Shown here in pieces: positions 1 through 7,731 of a stretch of DNA of 64,000 nucleotides. Source of the DNA: Seongchinamella sediminis (GTDB lineage: Bacteria > Pseudomonadota > Gammaproteobacteria > Pseudomonadales > Halieaceae); assembly GCF_003457605.1 (NCBI RefSeq), contig NZ_QRAN01000011.1:1-64000 (forward strand), given 5' to 3'. Position 1 is the stretch's first letter, and each line of letters starts with the position of its first letter. Below the pieces are notes generated by a model that had not been told where the DNA came from, searched no databases, and saw nothing but the letters and a program-made list of their open reading frames with translations. Made by a program: the position numbers and the translations under genes.

Positions 1-36
1 CCAGTAGTCTTCGCGTTGTTCGTTGTCGGCAGACAT
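1..36 (-). CDS. N-terminus of an unidentified protein (runs off left edge)
   Basis: Only the first 12 codons lie in the window, reading MSADNEQREDYW from the ATG at 36-34. An AGGAG ribosome binding site sits seven bases upstream. A second in-frame ATG at 42 is too close to that site to be the preferred start. The product cannot be identified from twelve residues. The upstream side faces the toxin-antitoxin patch. Confidence 0.5.
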   Translation of the reverse strand, partial: MSADNEQREDYW

Positions 37-104
37 GGCCATGCTCCTGTGAAAAAAACACGGGGGCATGTTCCGGCGTCATCGCCCTGGGCGGAAGGGG
101 GCCG

Positions 105-281
105 ATGCAGAGGCGCTTACACTTAGTGGCGAGTTTGGATGGCCCCACCAATCCCGGCCTTGCCGATGCCTGGGATTTAGAGATTTGCAAAAGAATCAAT
201 GAGATAGAGGCCGACCCAGCCCTGACTCTGGAGCCTGAGCTAGTACTTGCACAAGCGAGGCAGCGCCTACGAGGCAAATGA
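105..281 (+). pseudogene. Remnant of an addiction-module antitoxin (TIGR02574/Unstab_antitox-like)
   Basis: A 58-codon frame contains the family hallmarks: an SLDGP segment near residue 10, then AW..EI.KRI.EIEA, then a C-terminal helix ending in RQRLRGK. This matches the small 'addiction module component' antitoxins that pair with RelE/ParE toxins. The family normally runs to about 70-75 residues; the N-terminal leucine/glutamate helix is not recognisable here and no good ribosome binding site precedes the ATG, so the 5' end looks eroded. The stop overlaps the toxin start in an ATGA, the usual coupling of these pairs. Family assignment is by motif recognition only. Confidence 0.55.
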
Positions 282-467
282 AACCGGTAAAGATAGGCAA
301 GGAAGCCGCCGCTTACCCCTGTAGATGGGAAAGCGGGATTGAATGGCGCTCGAAAATTAATTCTGCAAAAATTCCCCTTCTCCATGGTCGTACATGAGTT
401 GCCTGAATCGATAGTAGTCGTTGCGCTCGCTCATCATTCCCGGAAGCCAGGGTACTGGCGGTCGAGG
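278..467 (+). pseudogene. Broken RelE/ParE-family toxin
   Basis: The ATG at 278 overlaps the antitoxin stop and begins MKPVKIGKEAAA, a typical ParE N-terminus. That frame closes at about 398. A different frame (from about 321) carries the C-terminal core of the family: KFPFSMVV, IVVVALAHHSRKPGYW, ending RSR near 467. The two halves are out of register, and the central 25-30 residues expected in a protein of about 95 residues are missing. An internal deletion plus frameshift has therefore inactivated it. No stop follows the conserved C-terminus; the frame runs on into the attC-like element, so the 3' end was also altered. Confidence 0.6.
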
Positions 468-473
468 AAGGCT

Positions 474-533
474 CCACAACGCCGCAAACAAGGGCGCGCT
501 GTAAGCGCGTCCCGCTGTTTGACCTTGTTAACT
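474..533 (-). mobile_element. attC-like recombination site (59-base element) attached to brnTA
   Basis: Read on the minus strand, a 60-bp imperfect palindrome starts one base after the brnA stop. The outer boxes are AGTTAAC (533-527, R''-like) and GTTGTGG (480-474, R'-like); AAC pairs with GTT. The inner arms are 521-505 (L'') and 499-485 (L'), pairing CAAACA with TGTTTG, GGG with CCC and CGCGC with GCGCG. An unpaired A in GGGAC lies on the L'' side, and an asymmetric spacer (AAGGT versus CGGC) separates the boxes. This is the architecture of integron attC sites, including the extrahelical base on the 5' arm. Both outer boxes deviate from the RYYYAAC/GTTRRRY consensus, so it may no longer recombine. 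No integrase gene lies in the window. Confidence 0.6.
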
Positions 534-534
534 G

Positions 535-744
535 CTAGCTCCATTGCAGCTTTAAATCACGATGAGATTGCGCGCAATCACGCAAGTACAAATTGATTAG
601 ACTTTGATAGGGAATACCCTTTTCTTCTGCCATTTCTTTGAAATATGCGATTGTATCTTCATCAAGGCGAATGGTGATTTGTTTCTTGAGCTTTTGTGCG
701 TATGGATTAGGTATAGATTCTGAAAAATCGTAGTGTTTACGCAT
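535..744 (-). CDS. brnA: BrnA-type antitoxin
   Basis: This 69-residue protein carries the BrnA signature: a basic N-terminal stretch, then KKQITIRLDEDTIAYFK, a ribbon-helix-helix DNA-binding fold, and a short C-terminal tail. In known systems it neutralises the BrnT ribonuclease and represses the shared promoter. The start at 744 is chosen because GAGGAA lies seven bases upstream; a second in-frame ATG at 759 lacks such a site. It overlaps the end of brnT by eight bases, so the toxin gene comes first and the antitoxin second. Base composition is clearly more AT-rich than the rest of the window, suggesting acquisition. The stop abuts the attC-like element. Confidence 0.85.
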   Translation of the reverse strand: MRKHYDFSESIPNPYAQKLKKQITIRLDEDTIAYFKEMAEEKGIPYQSLINLYLRDCAQSHRDLKLQWS

Positions 745-1030
745 GACGAAATTCCTCATAGATGGCTCGTTCTCGCTTATCTGCCTTCCTGGCCGAGACA
801 ATTCGGATTGTTTCGTTGAATCGTATGCAATGGCATACAACCAGTAAGCGGGAGTTAATGCTGGTACCCAGCAAGATAAAACGATCTTCATCCTCTGAAT
901 GATCTGGATCTGCAATTAAACGTGCATATTGATCGGTAAATACAGTCTTAGCTTCGTCGAATGAGATTCCATGCTTCTTGGTGTTCGAAGCATTCTTAGT
1001 TTCATCCCATTCAAAAAATAGGCTAGTCAT
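737..1030 (-). CDS. brnT: BrnT-family ribonuclease toxin
   Basis: This 97-residue protein is full length and has the standard BrnT features: F-EWDE-K---N--KHGISF-EA near the N-terminus, DPDHSEDEDRF in the middle, and a C-terminal IRIVSARKADKRERAIYE segment. BrnT is a RelE-fold ribonuclease that cuts mRNA when free of BrnA. Nothing in the reading frame looks damaged, and the partner antitoxin overlaps its 3' end, so the module should be functional. The gene is AT-rich compared with the flanking operon. A palindrome immediately upstream is the probable autoregulatory operator. Confidence 0.9.
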   Translation of the reverse strand: MTSLFFEWDETKNASNTKKHGISFDEAKTVFTDQYARLIADPDHSEDEDRFILLGTSINSRLLVVCHCIRFNETIRIVSARKADKRERAIYEEFRHA

Positions 1031-1042
1031 AGCGACAATATA

Positions 1043-1061
1043 ACTACAATATAATTATAGT
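1043..1061. promoter_or_regulatory. Palindromic operator upstream of brnTA
   Basis: ACTACAA (1043-1049) and TTATAGT (1055-1061) form an inverted repeat matching at six of seven positions around TATAA. It starts 13 bases before the brnT ATG in a very AT-rich stretch where the promoter should lie. BrnA is known to repress its own operon, so this is the likely binding site. The assignment is from position and symmetry. Confidence 0.5.
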
Positions 1062-1195
1062 CAAGAGTGGTGGTCGGGGTGATGCCGGCAGTTAGCTACT
1101 TACTTGGAAAAATTCGGTGTGCGCAGGCATCTTCCGCTTCCTCGCGATTCTCTCTTGCCCCGAGAACCAGCTCCGGCACGATCCCAGTTCCAATA

Positions 1196-1645
1196 TCAAT
1201 CAGCGCCAGGGCCATTCCCGCGCGCATCCCTGACCCGTTGCAGGGCATCCTGCAGGGCGGACATCACCACTGCGGTGGAGACGCCCATCATCAGGATGCC
1301 GTTCAGGGACTGCAATGGCCCCAGGATGCGATGCTTTTCCGACATCACGATATCGCCGTAGCCCAGGGTCGCAAAGTTCACCGCCGAGTGATAGACCGCC
1401 ACCCGGAAATCCTCGAACTCACCCAGCTGCAGAAACAGGGCGCCCCAGATACACACCTGGAGGAAGTTGCCCACCACCAGTACGATCATCACACCGCCGA
1501 TCAGCAAAACCGTACTGGCGAAGGACCCGCTCTCCACGGCTCTACTGTGGCGCGCGTAAGTCCGCGCTGCCGCGGCGACCAGAAGGGCCTGCACAAACAG
1601 GCAGCCAACCATGACCAACAGGCCCAGAAGGACATTCTCCAGCAT
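1196..1645 (-). CDS. Small two-TM potassium channel-like membrane protein
   Basis: The 149-residue protein has hydrophobic segments at about 3-27, 43-70 and 106-128. A pore segment with the K+ selectivity filter TLGYGD lies at residues 93-98, typical of the Ion_trans_2 family. There is no cytoplasmic RCK or cyclic-nucleotide domain, so this is a bare pore module. Its start overlaps the stop of the DUF2955 permease (TAATG), making it the last gene of the efflux operon. Potassium conduction is inferred from the filter. Its presence in an efflux operon suggests a link to membrane potential or envelope stress. Confidence 0.8.
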   Translation of the reverse strand: MLENVLLGLLVMVGCLFVQALLVAAAARTYARHSRAVESGSFASTVLLIGGVMIVLVVGNFLQVCIWGALFLQLGEFEDFRVAVYHSAVNFATLGYGDIVMSEKHRILGPLQSLNGILMMGVSTAVVMSALQDALQRVRDARGNGPGAD

Positions 1646-2691
1646 TATCCCGCCTCCATCTGCATCGCCGACTGACTTTTCATTTCCTGCCGCCGGCGCA
1701 GGCCTTCCAGAAAGACCAGCATCATCCAGGCGTAGAGGGTGACGCCGATAAACAGGCCGATACGCACCGCCGACGCCGCATAGGGGTCCTTGCCATTGGC
1801 CGTGTCCTCAACGGCTGGTCCCACCAGGATAAACAGGGTAACGAGCACGTTCTGCCAGAATGTGGGGCCAAAAGCACTGGCCAGGACTCCGTAGAATTTG
1901 GCCACCAGGTAGCCGCTGAACAACAGGGTCCACAGGGTGAACATATACAGGTTGGGCGCCAGCTTCAGACAAAACCAGAACAGCATGGCAATCAGTGCCG
2001 CCAGGCAGGTGGAACCCACCAACTCACGACCGGCGTGCCTGGCCGCAGTCTCGTTGGCCTGCTGCCCCAGGGCGACCGATTTCATGATGATTGGCGCGTA
2101 CGCCGTGGGATTGTAAAGCACCAGCAGGTAGCTGGGGAAAACCACCAGGGTGGCGCGCAGTGCCAGCCAGCTGGATTGCAGTGGCGGCGGTGGAGGTGGT
2201 TCCGCCGACGGGTCACAGTCCTCCGGGAACCAGGGATAAACCAGCCACTGGCAGACCACGGCGATGGCAATATTGAGCAGCAGCGCGGAGATAATCATGG
2301 TGGCCAGCGACGGCCCCATCAGCCCCAGGGCTGAAATCAGGGTAATGCCGATAATGAGCAACAGCCCCACCGGCCCCTTGCCCCTGTTCAGACTCAGGTA
2401 GTTGGCGAGGAACAGCCCCAGCAGCACGATAACCAGAGCGGTCAGCGGGTAATAGGTCAGCAATGGAATCAACAGCAGGCCGGTGCCGAGCATCAGCGAA
2501 AGCGCCACTATCAGGCCTACCAGGCCTTTCGGTCCCATCGGCGGCTTCGGGGCGGCACCGAGCAAAAAGGCAAACAGGGGCGCAATATAAGGCAGGCTGT
2601 TACCCATGGCGTAACTGATCGCCAGGGCGATACTGATCGTCAGGCTCAGCCTGAATACCCGTCGTGCTGCTAGTGGCAGGCTCACTGACAT
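1645..2691 (-). CDS. DUF2955 / FUSC-like inner membrane permease
   Basis: This 348-residue protein has about nine or ten hydrophobic segments in two blocks, residues 10-155 and 175-330. A proline-rich cytoplasmic linker (EPPPPPP, about 163-170) separates them. This is the DUF2955 pattern, related to the fusaric acid/aromatic acid exporters (FUSC, AaeB, YccS). Such proteins work with an HlyD-type adaptor, here encoded six bases upstream. The likely role is export of small aromatic or other toxic acids. The substrate cannot be read from the sequence. Confidence 0.8.
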   Translation of the reverse strand: MSVSLPLAARRVFRLSLTISIALAISYAMGNSLPYIAPLFAFLLGAAPKPPMGPKGLVGLIVALSLMLGTGLLLIPLLTYYPLTALVIVLLGLFLANYLSLNRGKGPVGLLLIIGITLISALGLMGPSLATMIISALLLNIAIAVVCQWLVYPWFPEDCDPSAEPPPPPPLQSSWLALRATLVVFPSYLLVLYNPTAYAPIIMKSVALGQQANETAARHAGRELVGSTCLAALIAMLFWFCLKLAPNLYMFTLWTLLFSGYLVAKFYGVLASAFGPTFWQNVLVTLFILVGPAVEDTANGKDPYAASAVRIGLFIGVTLYAWMMLVFLEGLRRRQEMKSQSAMQMEAG

Positions 2692-2697
2692 CCCTAT

Positions 2698-3834
2698 CTA
2701 GTACGCGTAGGACACGACGCTGAGGAAGCGTATATAGAGCTTGCCGAGAAACCGGGTGAGCCAGGCGCCCTCGGTGTACGCCATTACCGAGGCCTGCCCC
2801 CCCATGCGCAGCTGTTCCCGCAATTGCCCGCTCTGCTGCGGATCGAACCGCACCATGACCGGAAAGCGCTGTGATGGCCGCAGCCAGTTGCGATCGTTGT
2901 TCACCGTGGGCAGGGTGCCCGGCTGGGGCGTACGGCCGGCACTGACACCGAGGCCGATATTGGCAACGACGCCGGAGAATATTTCCCCGGGCAGGGAGTC
3001 GAACAGAATTTCCACCGGTGTGCCGGCCTGCATGTGGCCGAGATTGTTTTCGGTGAACTGGGCATCTATCCACACATCACCAAGCGACAGCAGGGTGATA
3101 ACCGGATGACCGGCCCCGGCAAAGGAACCGACGTCGGTACGCAAATCGGTGATCATGCCGCGATCGCTGGCCCTGACCGTGGTCCGCTCCAGGTCCAGCT
3201 CGGCCTTTTCGACCCCGGTGCGGGCGATGGCCAGAATGGTATTGAGCTCCTCACTGGAGTCGCCGCCCTTGGCCTCAATCGCCTGCTTTATCCCGGCTTG
3301 CGCCGCGCTTACCGCCGCCTTGCTCTGGGCCAGGGTAGCCTGGGAGATCTCCAGGCGGCGGGTCGATATAGTACCCGGGTCTTCTTTATACAGTCGTTCA
3401 AGGCGGTTGGTATCCTTCTGCGCCTTGTCGAGATTGGCCTGCGCCGAGCGCAGGTTGGCCCGGGCGGCTTCAACGCCGGCGTCGCCCGCCTCCACCTGGC
3501 GCAGGGCGTTCTGGTAATCGGAACGGGCCTTGGCCAGGGCGATCTCGTACTGGGACCTGTCGATCTGGAACAGCGGCTGGTCGGCTTCCACCCGCTCGTT
3601 ATTGGCAATGAACACTTCAGTAACGTTGCCGGACACCTGGGGCGCAACGCCGATCACGTAGCCCTGCACCCGGGCCTGGGAGGTATAGGGGGTATAGCGG
3701 TCACTGGCCAGGTACCAGCAGAGGCTCAGCAGGATAAGCAGCGCCACCGCCTGGCCGCCGCGTTTCACCGCTTTCGGCGCCGCTTCCTGATCACTAACCT
3801 GGGCGCCATCATCACTGTTGTCTGCGTCGCTCAT
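2698..3834 (-). CDS. HlyD/EmrA-type membrane fusion protein
   Basis: The periplasmic adaptor of a tripartite efflux pump. A cytoplasmic acidic tail is followed by one TM segment (about 28-47), then a first lipoyl half (GYVIGVAPQVSGNVTEV), a long alanine-rich coiled-coil hairpin (about 95-215), the second lipoyl half and a beta-barrel. The ATG at 3834 is preferred because GGGGGA precedes it; a GTG at 3846 would add four residues. The product is 378 residues, a normal length. Its partners are the DUF2955 permease downstream and the NodT-type channel upstream. Confidence 0.88.
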   Translation of the reverse strand: MSDADNSDDGAQVSDQEAAPKAVKRGGQAVALLILLSLCWYLASDRYTPYTSQARVQGYVIGVAPQVSGNVTEVFIANNERVEADQPLFQIDRSQYEIALAKARSDYQNALRQVEAGDAGVEAARANLRSAQANLDKAQKDTNRLERLYKEDPGTISTRRLEISQATLAQSKAAVSAAQAGIKQAIEAKGGDSSEELNTILAIARTGVEKAELDLERTTVRASDRGMITDLRTDVGSFAGAGHPVITLLSLGDVWIDAQFTENNLGHMQAGTPVEILFDSLPGEIFSGVVANIGLGVSAGRTPQPGTLPTVNNDRNWLRPSQRFPVMVRFDPQQSGQLREQLRMGGQASVMAYTEGAWLTRFLGKLYIRFLSVVSYAY

Positions 3835-3854
3835 CGTGTCCCCCACTGTGGTCC

Positions 3855-5372
3855 CTATTGTTGGATGACCGGTACCGGGTCATCCAGCATCCCGTCCCAG
3901 TCCGTGCGCTGCTCCATCAGCTCGCGAATAGCCTCCGGCACCAGGTCCTCCGCGTCCGCCGGTCGCCAGCCGCCACCCAGGGCCTTGTAAAAAGCGATCA
4001 CCCCGTTGATGTGGGCACCCTGGTTGGCCACGTAGGCGGCGGACCTGGCAGCCCGTGACTGTTGCGCGGTGAGTACCCGCTGGAAATCGGAATATCCCTC
4101 CCGGTAGCGTTTCGTCGACAGCGTCAGCGAGCGCTCGGCCGCCCGCAGCGCCTCGGCCAGCAACTGCTGCTGCTCACGGGTTTTGACCACGGCTATGGCC
4201 GCGCTGTCGACTTCGGAGGCGGCGGCGAGAACCGTCAGCTGATAGCCCTCGATCAATTGCTGCAGGCGCACGTCCTGCACCCGCACCTGGTTCTCTATCC
4301 GGTCGTAGTTGAACAGGTTCCAGGTGAACGCCGGCCCGATGCCGGTAGCCAGGGTGTCGTTGGTCAAATCCAGGGAATTACCCGACCAGCCAATGGTGCC
4401 AAACAGCGAAATGGATGGGTACAGCGCAGCCCGGGCCACGCCTATCTGCGCCGACTGGGCGGCGACGCTGTAAGCGGCGCTGCGAACATCCGGCCGACGC
4501 AGCAACAGCGCCGCCGGGAAGGCATCGAGATAGACTGGATTCAATGCCGGCAGCTTGATGACGGCCCTGTCGAGTTCCGGCAGGTCACCGGGGGAGCGCG
4601 CCAATAACACACACAGGCCGTTTTCGACCTGCCTGAGACTGGACTCCAGTTCCGGAATGGTGGACACGGTGGCGAGGTACTGGGTACGCGCCTGCTGCAC
4701 GTCCAGTTCCGAGGACTGGCCGCTCTCGAACAGCCTGGTCGTGATTTCCAGGCTGCGCTGTTGCAATTCAGCGTTTTCGCGGGCGATCTCGATCTGCCGG
4801 GCAATAGTCAGGTAGCTGTAGTAGGCCTGGGCCACCTGCGCCGCCAGCAGCACCTGGGCGTTCTGCTGGTTGCTGATGGAGGCGAAAAAAGCCGCATCGG
4901 CGGATTCCACCCCGCGCCGCCAGCGGCCCCAGAAGTCCATCTCCCAGCCGATGTCGAAGCCCAGGTCATAACTGTTGAGGTTCGAGTGGTTGCCAGACTT
5001 GTCGCCCTCGGTTGGCCAGCGGTCGACCCGCGCCCAGCTACCGTTGGCCTGCTGCACCTGCGGGTACTGGCTGCCGCTGGCAATACCCAGCACGGCCCTG
5101 CTCTCCAGCACCGCCAGGCCGGCGAGGCGCAGATTGTAGTTTTCCCGGCGGGCGATCTCGATGAATTCGGTTAACAGCGGGTCAGCGAAGGCCCGCCACC
5201 AGAATTGCAGATCTTCCTGTTCAGTTGCTGCCAGGTTTACCTGTCCGTAGAGGTCAGTCTGCCACTGGTCAAGCCAGGCGACATCGGGTTCCTCATAATC
5301 CGGCCCCAGGTTGGTGCAGGCCGCCAGCGCCAGCAGCGCGGCGGCGACGAGCGTATTTATTCCGGGCGTCAT
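3855..5372 (-). CDS. NodT/OprM-family outer membrane efflux lipoprotein
   Basis: The 505-residue protein starts at 5372, where its ATG overlaps the upstream stop as ATGA. A signal peptide ends in a lipobox LAAC with the acylated cysteine at residue 19. The mature protein has the duplicated OEP architecture, with PDYEEP near the N-terminus, the DLPELD-type strand, and RRPDVRSAAY in the middle. It should form the trimeric outer membrane tunnel of the pump built by the two following genes. A longer frame reaching 5435 is rejected because it would bury the lipobox signal behind an unlikely leader. Confidence 0.9.
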   Translation of the reverse strand: MTPGINTLVAAALLALAACTNLGPDYEEPDVAWLDQWQTDLYGQVNLAATEQEDLQFWWRAFADPLLTEFIEIARRENYNLRLAGLAVLESRAVLGIASGSQYPQVQQANGSWARVDRWPTEGDKSGNHSNLNSYDLGFDIGWEMDFWGRWRRGVESADAAFFASISNQQNAQVLLAAQVAQAYYSYLTIARQIEIARENAELQQRSLEITTRLFESGQSSELDVQQARTQYLATVSTIPELESSLRQVENGLCVLLARSPGDLPELDRAVIKLPALNPVYLDAFPAALLLRRPDVRSAAYSVAAQSAQIGVARAALYPSISLFGTIGWSGNSLDLTNDTLATGIGPAFTWNLFNYDRIENQVRVQDVRLQQLIEGYQLTVLAAASEVDSAAIAVVKTREQQQLLAEALRAAERSLTLSTKRYREGYSDFQRVLTAQQSRAARSAAYVANQGAHINGVIAFYKALGGGWRPADAEDLVPEAIRELMEQRTDWDGMLDDPVPVIQQ

Positions 5373-6490
5373 TCGTCTACCGGGTCCGATGCCGGGGCAA
5401 CCTCCTCCGGCGACTGCGCCTGATATTCGACCCACTTCATGAAGATCTGGTAGCCGACCGCCAGCACCACCGCGCCGATGAACAGGCCGACAAATCCGGA
5501 GGACACCATGCCGCCCAGGGCGCCGATCAGGATCACCGGCATGGGCGCGTCGACGCCACGCCCCAGCAGCATGGGCTTGAGGACATTATCGGCAAGGGCG
5601 GTGATCACCACCGCAACCGACCACACCGAATTCATCAAGGTACCGGAATCACCGCCATTCCAGATCCACAGAATAACCGGAATGCCGATCAACATCGCGG
5701 GCAACTGCATAATCGCCATCAGCAACACCACCAGGGCGAGCAGACCCGCCGCGGGCACGCCGGCCAGCAGGAACACCAGCCCCATCAGCACCGCCTGTAT
5801 CGCGGCAACACCCAGCACGCCAACCGCCACGGACCGCGTGGTCATGGTCACCAGGCTGTGCACCTTTGGCCCCTGCTCCGGACCGGCGATGCGATTGAAT
5901 ATGCGCAGGGTGGCACCGCTGCCGCCCCTGCCGTAAGCCATCATGATACCGGCGACTATCAGGGCGCCGAGCAACAGGGCAATGCCCCCGGCAGTGCCTT
6001 TCGCGGTGGCCAGCACTCTCCTCATCACCGCCTCGATATTGGTCCGGTAGTCGGCGATAAAGCCGGGCAGGTTTTCACTGGCTTCATGCCAGGCGGCGTA
6101 GGCCTGCTTGCCGATCAGCGGCCACTCGGCCACCGATTCCTGCGGTGGCCGCAGGCTCAGGGTGCCAGCGCCATAGGCCTCGTGCACACTCCGCAGTTCC
6201 TCCGCCATGGAACTGGCGAGCTTGACCGCCGGCACACCAATCAGCAGCAGCCCCGAGAGGACGATAACCGTCGCCGCTCGGCCCTGCTTGCCACCGAACT
6301 TTGCCGCCAGTCTCTGGTGCATGGGATACAGCGTGACACCCAGTATCACCGCCCACAGCATCAGGTTCAAAAACGGACTGAACACGCGGAAACACATCAC
6401 CACCAGGCCGAAGACAATGCTGACCCTGATGATTACGTCGGTGAGTTCCCGGGCGGTAATGGGATGGGACTGGTTGGTGTTATTTTCCAT
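5369..6490 (-). CDS. AI-2E/PerM family (UPF0118) permease
   Basis: The 373-residue protein has the family's layout: two to three N-terminal TM segments (about 20-85), a soluble stretch (about 90-165), then five TM segments. Conserved family motifs lie in the last third, including ADNVLKPMLLG and GALGGM. Members export autoinducer-2 or act as Na+/H+ antiporters; substrate cannot be assigned here. It is the first gene of the efflux operon, coupled to the NodT lipoprotein by a four-base overlap. The combination suggests a second inner-membrane partner or a stress transporter co-expressed with the pump. Confidence 0.88.
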   Translation of the reverse strand: MENNTNQSHPITARELTDVIIRVSIVFGLVVMCFRVFSPFLNLMLWAVILGVTLYPMHQRLAAKFGGKQGRAATVIVLSGLLLIGVPAVKLASSMAEELRSVHEAYGAGTLSLRPPQESVAEWPLIGKQAYAAWHEASENLPGFIADYRTNIEAVMRRVLATAKGTAGGIALLLGALIVAGIMMAYGRGGSGATLRIFNRIAGPEQGPKVHSLVTMTTRSVAVGVLGVAAIQAVLMGLVFLLAGVPAAGLLALVVLLMAIMQLPAMLIGIPVILWIWNGGDSGTLMNSVWSVAVVITALADNVLKPMLLGRGVDAPMPVILIGALGGMVSSGFVGLFIGAVVLAVGYQIFMKWVEYQAQSPEEVAPASDPVDE

Positions 6491-6571
6491 GCGATTTCCC
6501 CGAGTCGACGGCAGCCGTATGCGGCCTGCTTAGCTCAGGGAGATTAGCATACTGAAACAGATTTGCTATTA

Positions 6572-6593
6572 CCGGCGCTTTTTTCAGCGCCGG
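6572..6593 (-). terminator. GC-rich hairpin between the catabolic and efflux operons
   Basis: CCGGCGC (6572-6578) pairs with GCGCCGG (6587-6593) around an eight-base loop. It lies just after the aldolase stop codon and upstream of the AI-2E gene on the same strand. No clear U-tract follows, so it is only a possible terminator separating the two minus-strand operons. Confidence 0.35.
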
Positions 6594-6605
6594 CAAGGGG
6601 CTCGG

Positions 6606-7637
6606 CTAAATCGTTCCCCGCTCCCTGGCCATATCCAGGGCCAGGTCCTCGATCATGTCTTCCTGGCCACCGACGGTACGCCGCCGGCCAAGTTCCACCA
6701 GGATGTCGCGACTGGACAGGTTGTACTTGGCGGCCGAGCGCTTGGCAAACAGCAGGAAGGAGGAGTACACGCCGGCGTAACCGAGGGTCAGGGCATCGCG
6801 GTCGATACGCACCTGCTCGTCCATCAGGGGGGTGATCAGGTCCTCGGCGATGTCCATGGCCTTGAAGGTGTCGACGCCGGTCTCTATCCCCATGCGATCA
6901 CACACCGCAATGAACACTTCCAGCGGTGTATTGCCGGCACCGGCGCCCAGACCGGCCATGGAACCGTCAATGCGGTTGGCGCCCGCCGCCACCGCGGCAA
7001 TGGAATTCGCCACACCCATGGCCAGGTTGTGGTGCCCGTGAAAGCCCAGTTCGGTTTCCGGCTTGAGCTCGGCCCGCGCCAGGGCTACCCGGGCAGTCAC
7101 ATCCTCGGGCAGCATGTAACCGGCAGAGTCGGTGATGTACACGCAGTTGGCGCCGTAGCTCTCCATCAGTTTGAGCTGAGTCAGCAGTTTCTCGGGCTCG
7201 ATCATGTGCGCCATCATCAGGAAGCCGACTGTATCCAGCCCGTTCATGCCGGCGGCGGCGTTGATGTGCTGTTCCGAGACATCCGCCTCGGTGCAATGGG
7301 TGGCCACCCGAATGGTGGATACACCACAGTCGAGCGCCATTTTCAGGTGGTCAACCGTGCCGATACCAGGCAGCAGGAGCGCCGACACCTTGGCGCTTTT
7401 CATTTCCCTGCAAACCGCAGTCAGGTATTCCTCGTCACTGGCGGCAGGAAAGCCGTAGTTGACCGAGGCGCCGCCCAGTCCATCGCCGTGGGTCACCTCA
7501 ATCAGCGGCACACCCGCCTCGTCCATGGCCCGGGCCACGGTGACCATTTCCTCGACGGTGATCTGGTGCCGCTTGGGGTGCATGCCGTCGCGCAGGCACA
7601 TATCGTGGACGGTAACTTTTGTTCCTTTAAGATCCAT
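6606..7637 (-). CDS. dmpG: 4-hydroxy-2-oxovalerate (HOA) aldolase
   Basis: This cleaves 4-hydroxy-2-oxo acids to pyruvate and an aldehyde, the penultimate step of meta-cleavage pathways. At 343 residues it matches DmpG/BphI/HsaF. Key residues are in place: the RDG motif (Arg16, Asp17), His20 in LRDGMH, and the metal-binding pair His200/His202 in FHGHHN. The C-terminal domain that docks the aldehyde dehydrogenase for substrate channelling is present. The partner dehydrogenase is encoded just upstream in the same operon. Whether the natural product is acetaldehyde or propionaldehyde cannot be told from the sequence. Confidence 0.95.
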   Translation of the reverse strand: MDLKGTKVTVHDMCLRDGMHPKRHQITVEEMVTVARAMDEAGVPLIEVTHGDGLGGASVNYGFPAASDEEYLTAVCREMKSAKVSALLLPGIGTVDHLKMALDCGVSTIRVATHCTEADVSEQHINAAAGMNGLDTVGFLMMAHMIEPEKLLTQLKLMESYGANCVYITDSAGYMLPEDVTARVALARAELKPETELGFHGHHNLAMGVANSIAAVAAGANRIDGSMAGLGAGAGNTPLEVFIAVCDRMGIETGVDTFKAMDIAEDLITPLMDEQVRIDRDALTLGYAGVYSSFLLFAKRSAAKYNLSSRDILVELGRRRTVGGQEDMIEDLALDMARERGTI

Positions 7638-7731
7638 TGTCTTTCTCCAGTTGGCGGGCCGTGAGCTGCAAGTGCGGGTCGAGACCGGCCGAGTGTGCTG
7701 TTGTCGTGTTCCGTTTATCGGTCATCCCGGT

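Noticed and set aside
1031-1097. A possible second attC half-site upstream of brnT (GTTAGCT at 1091-1097)
   Set aside because: No matching inner arms or paired outer box are found between it and brnT, so a complete second site is not supported.
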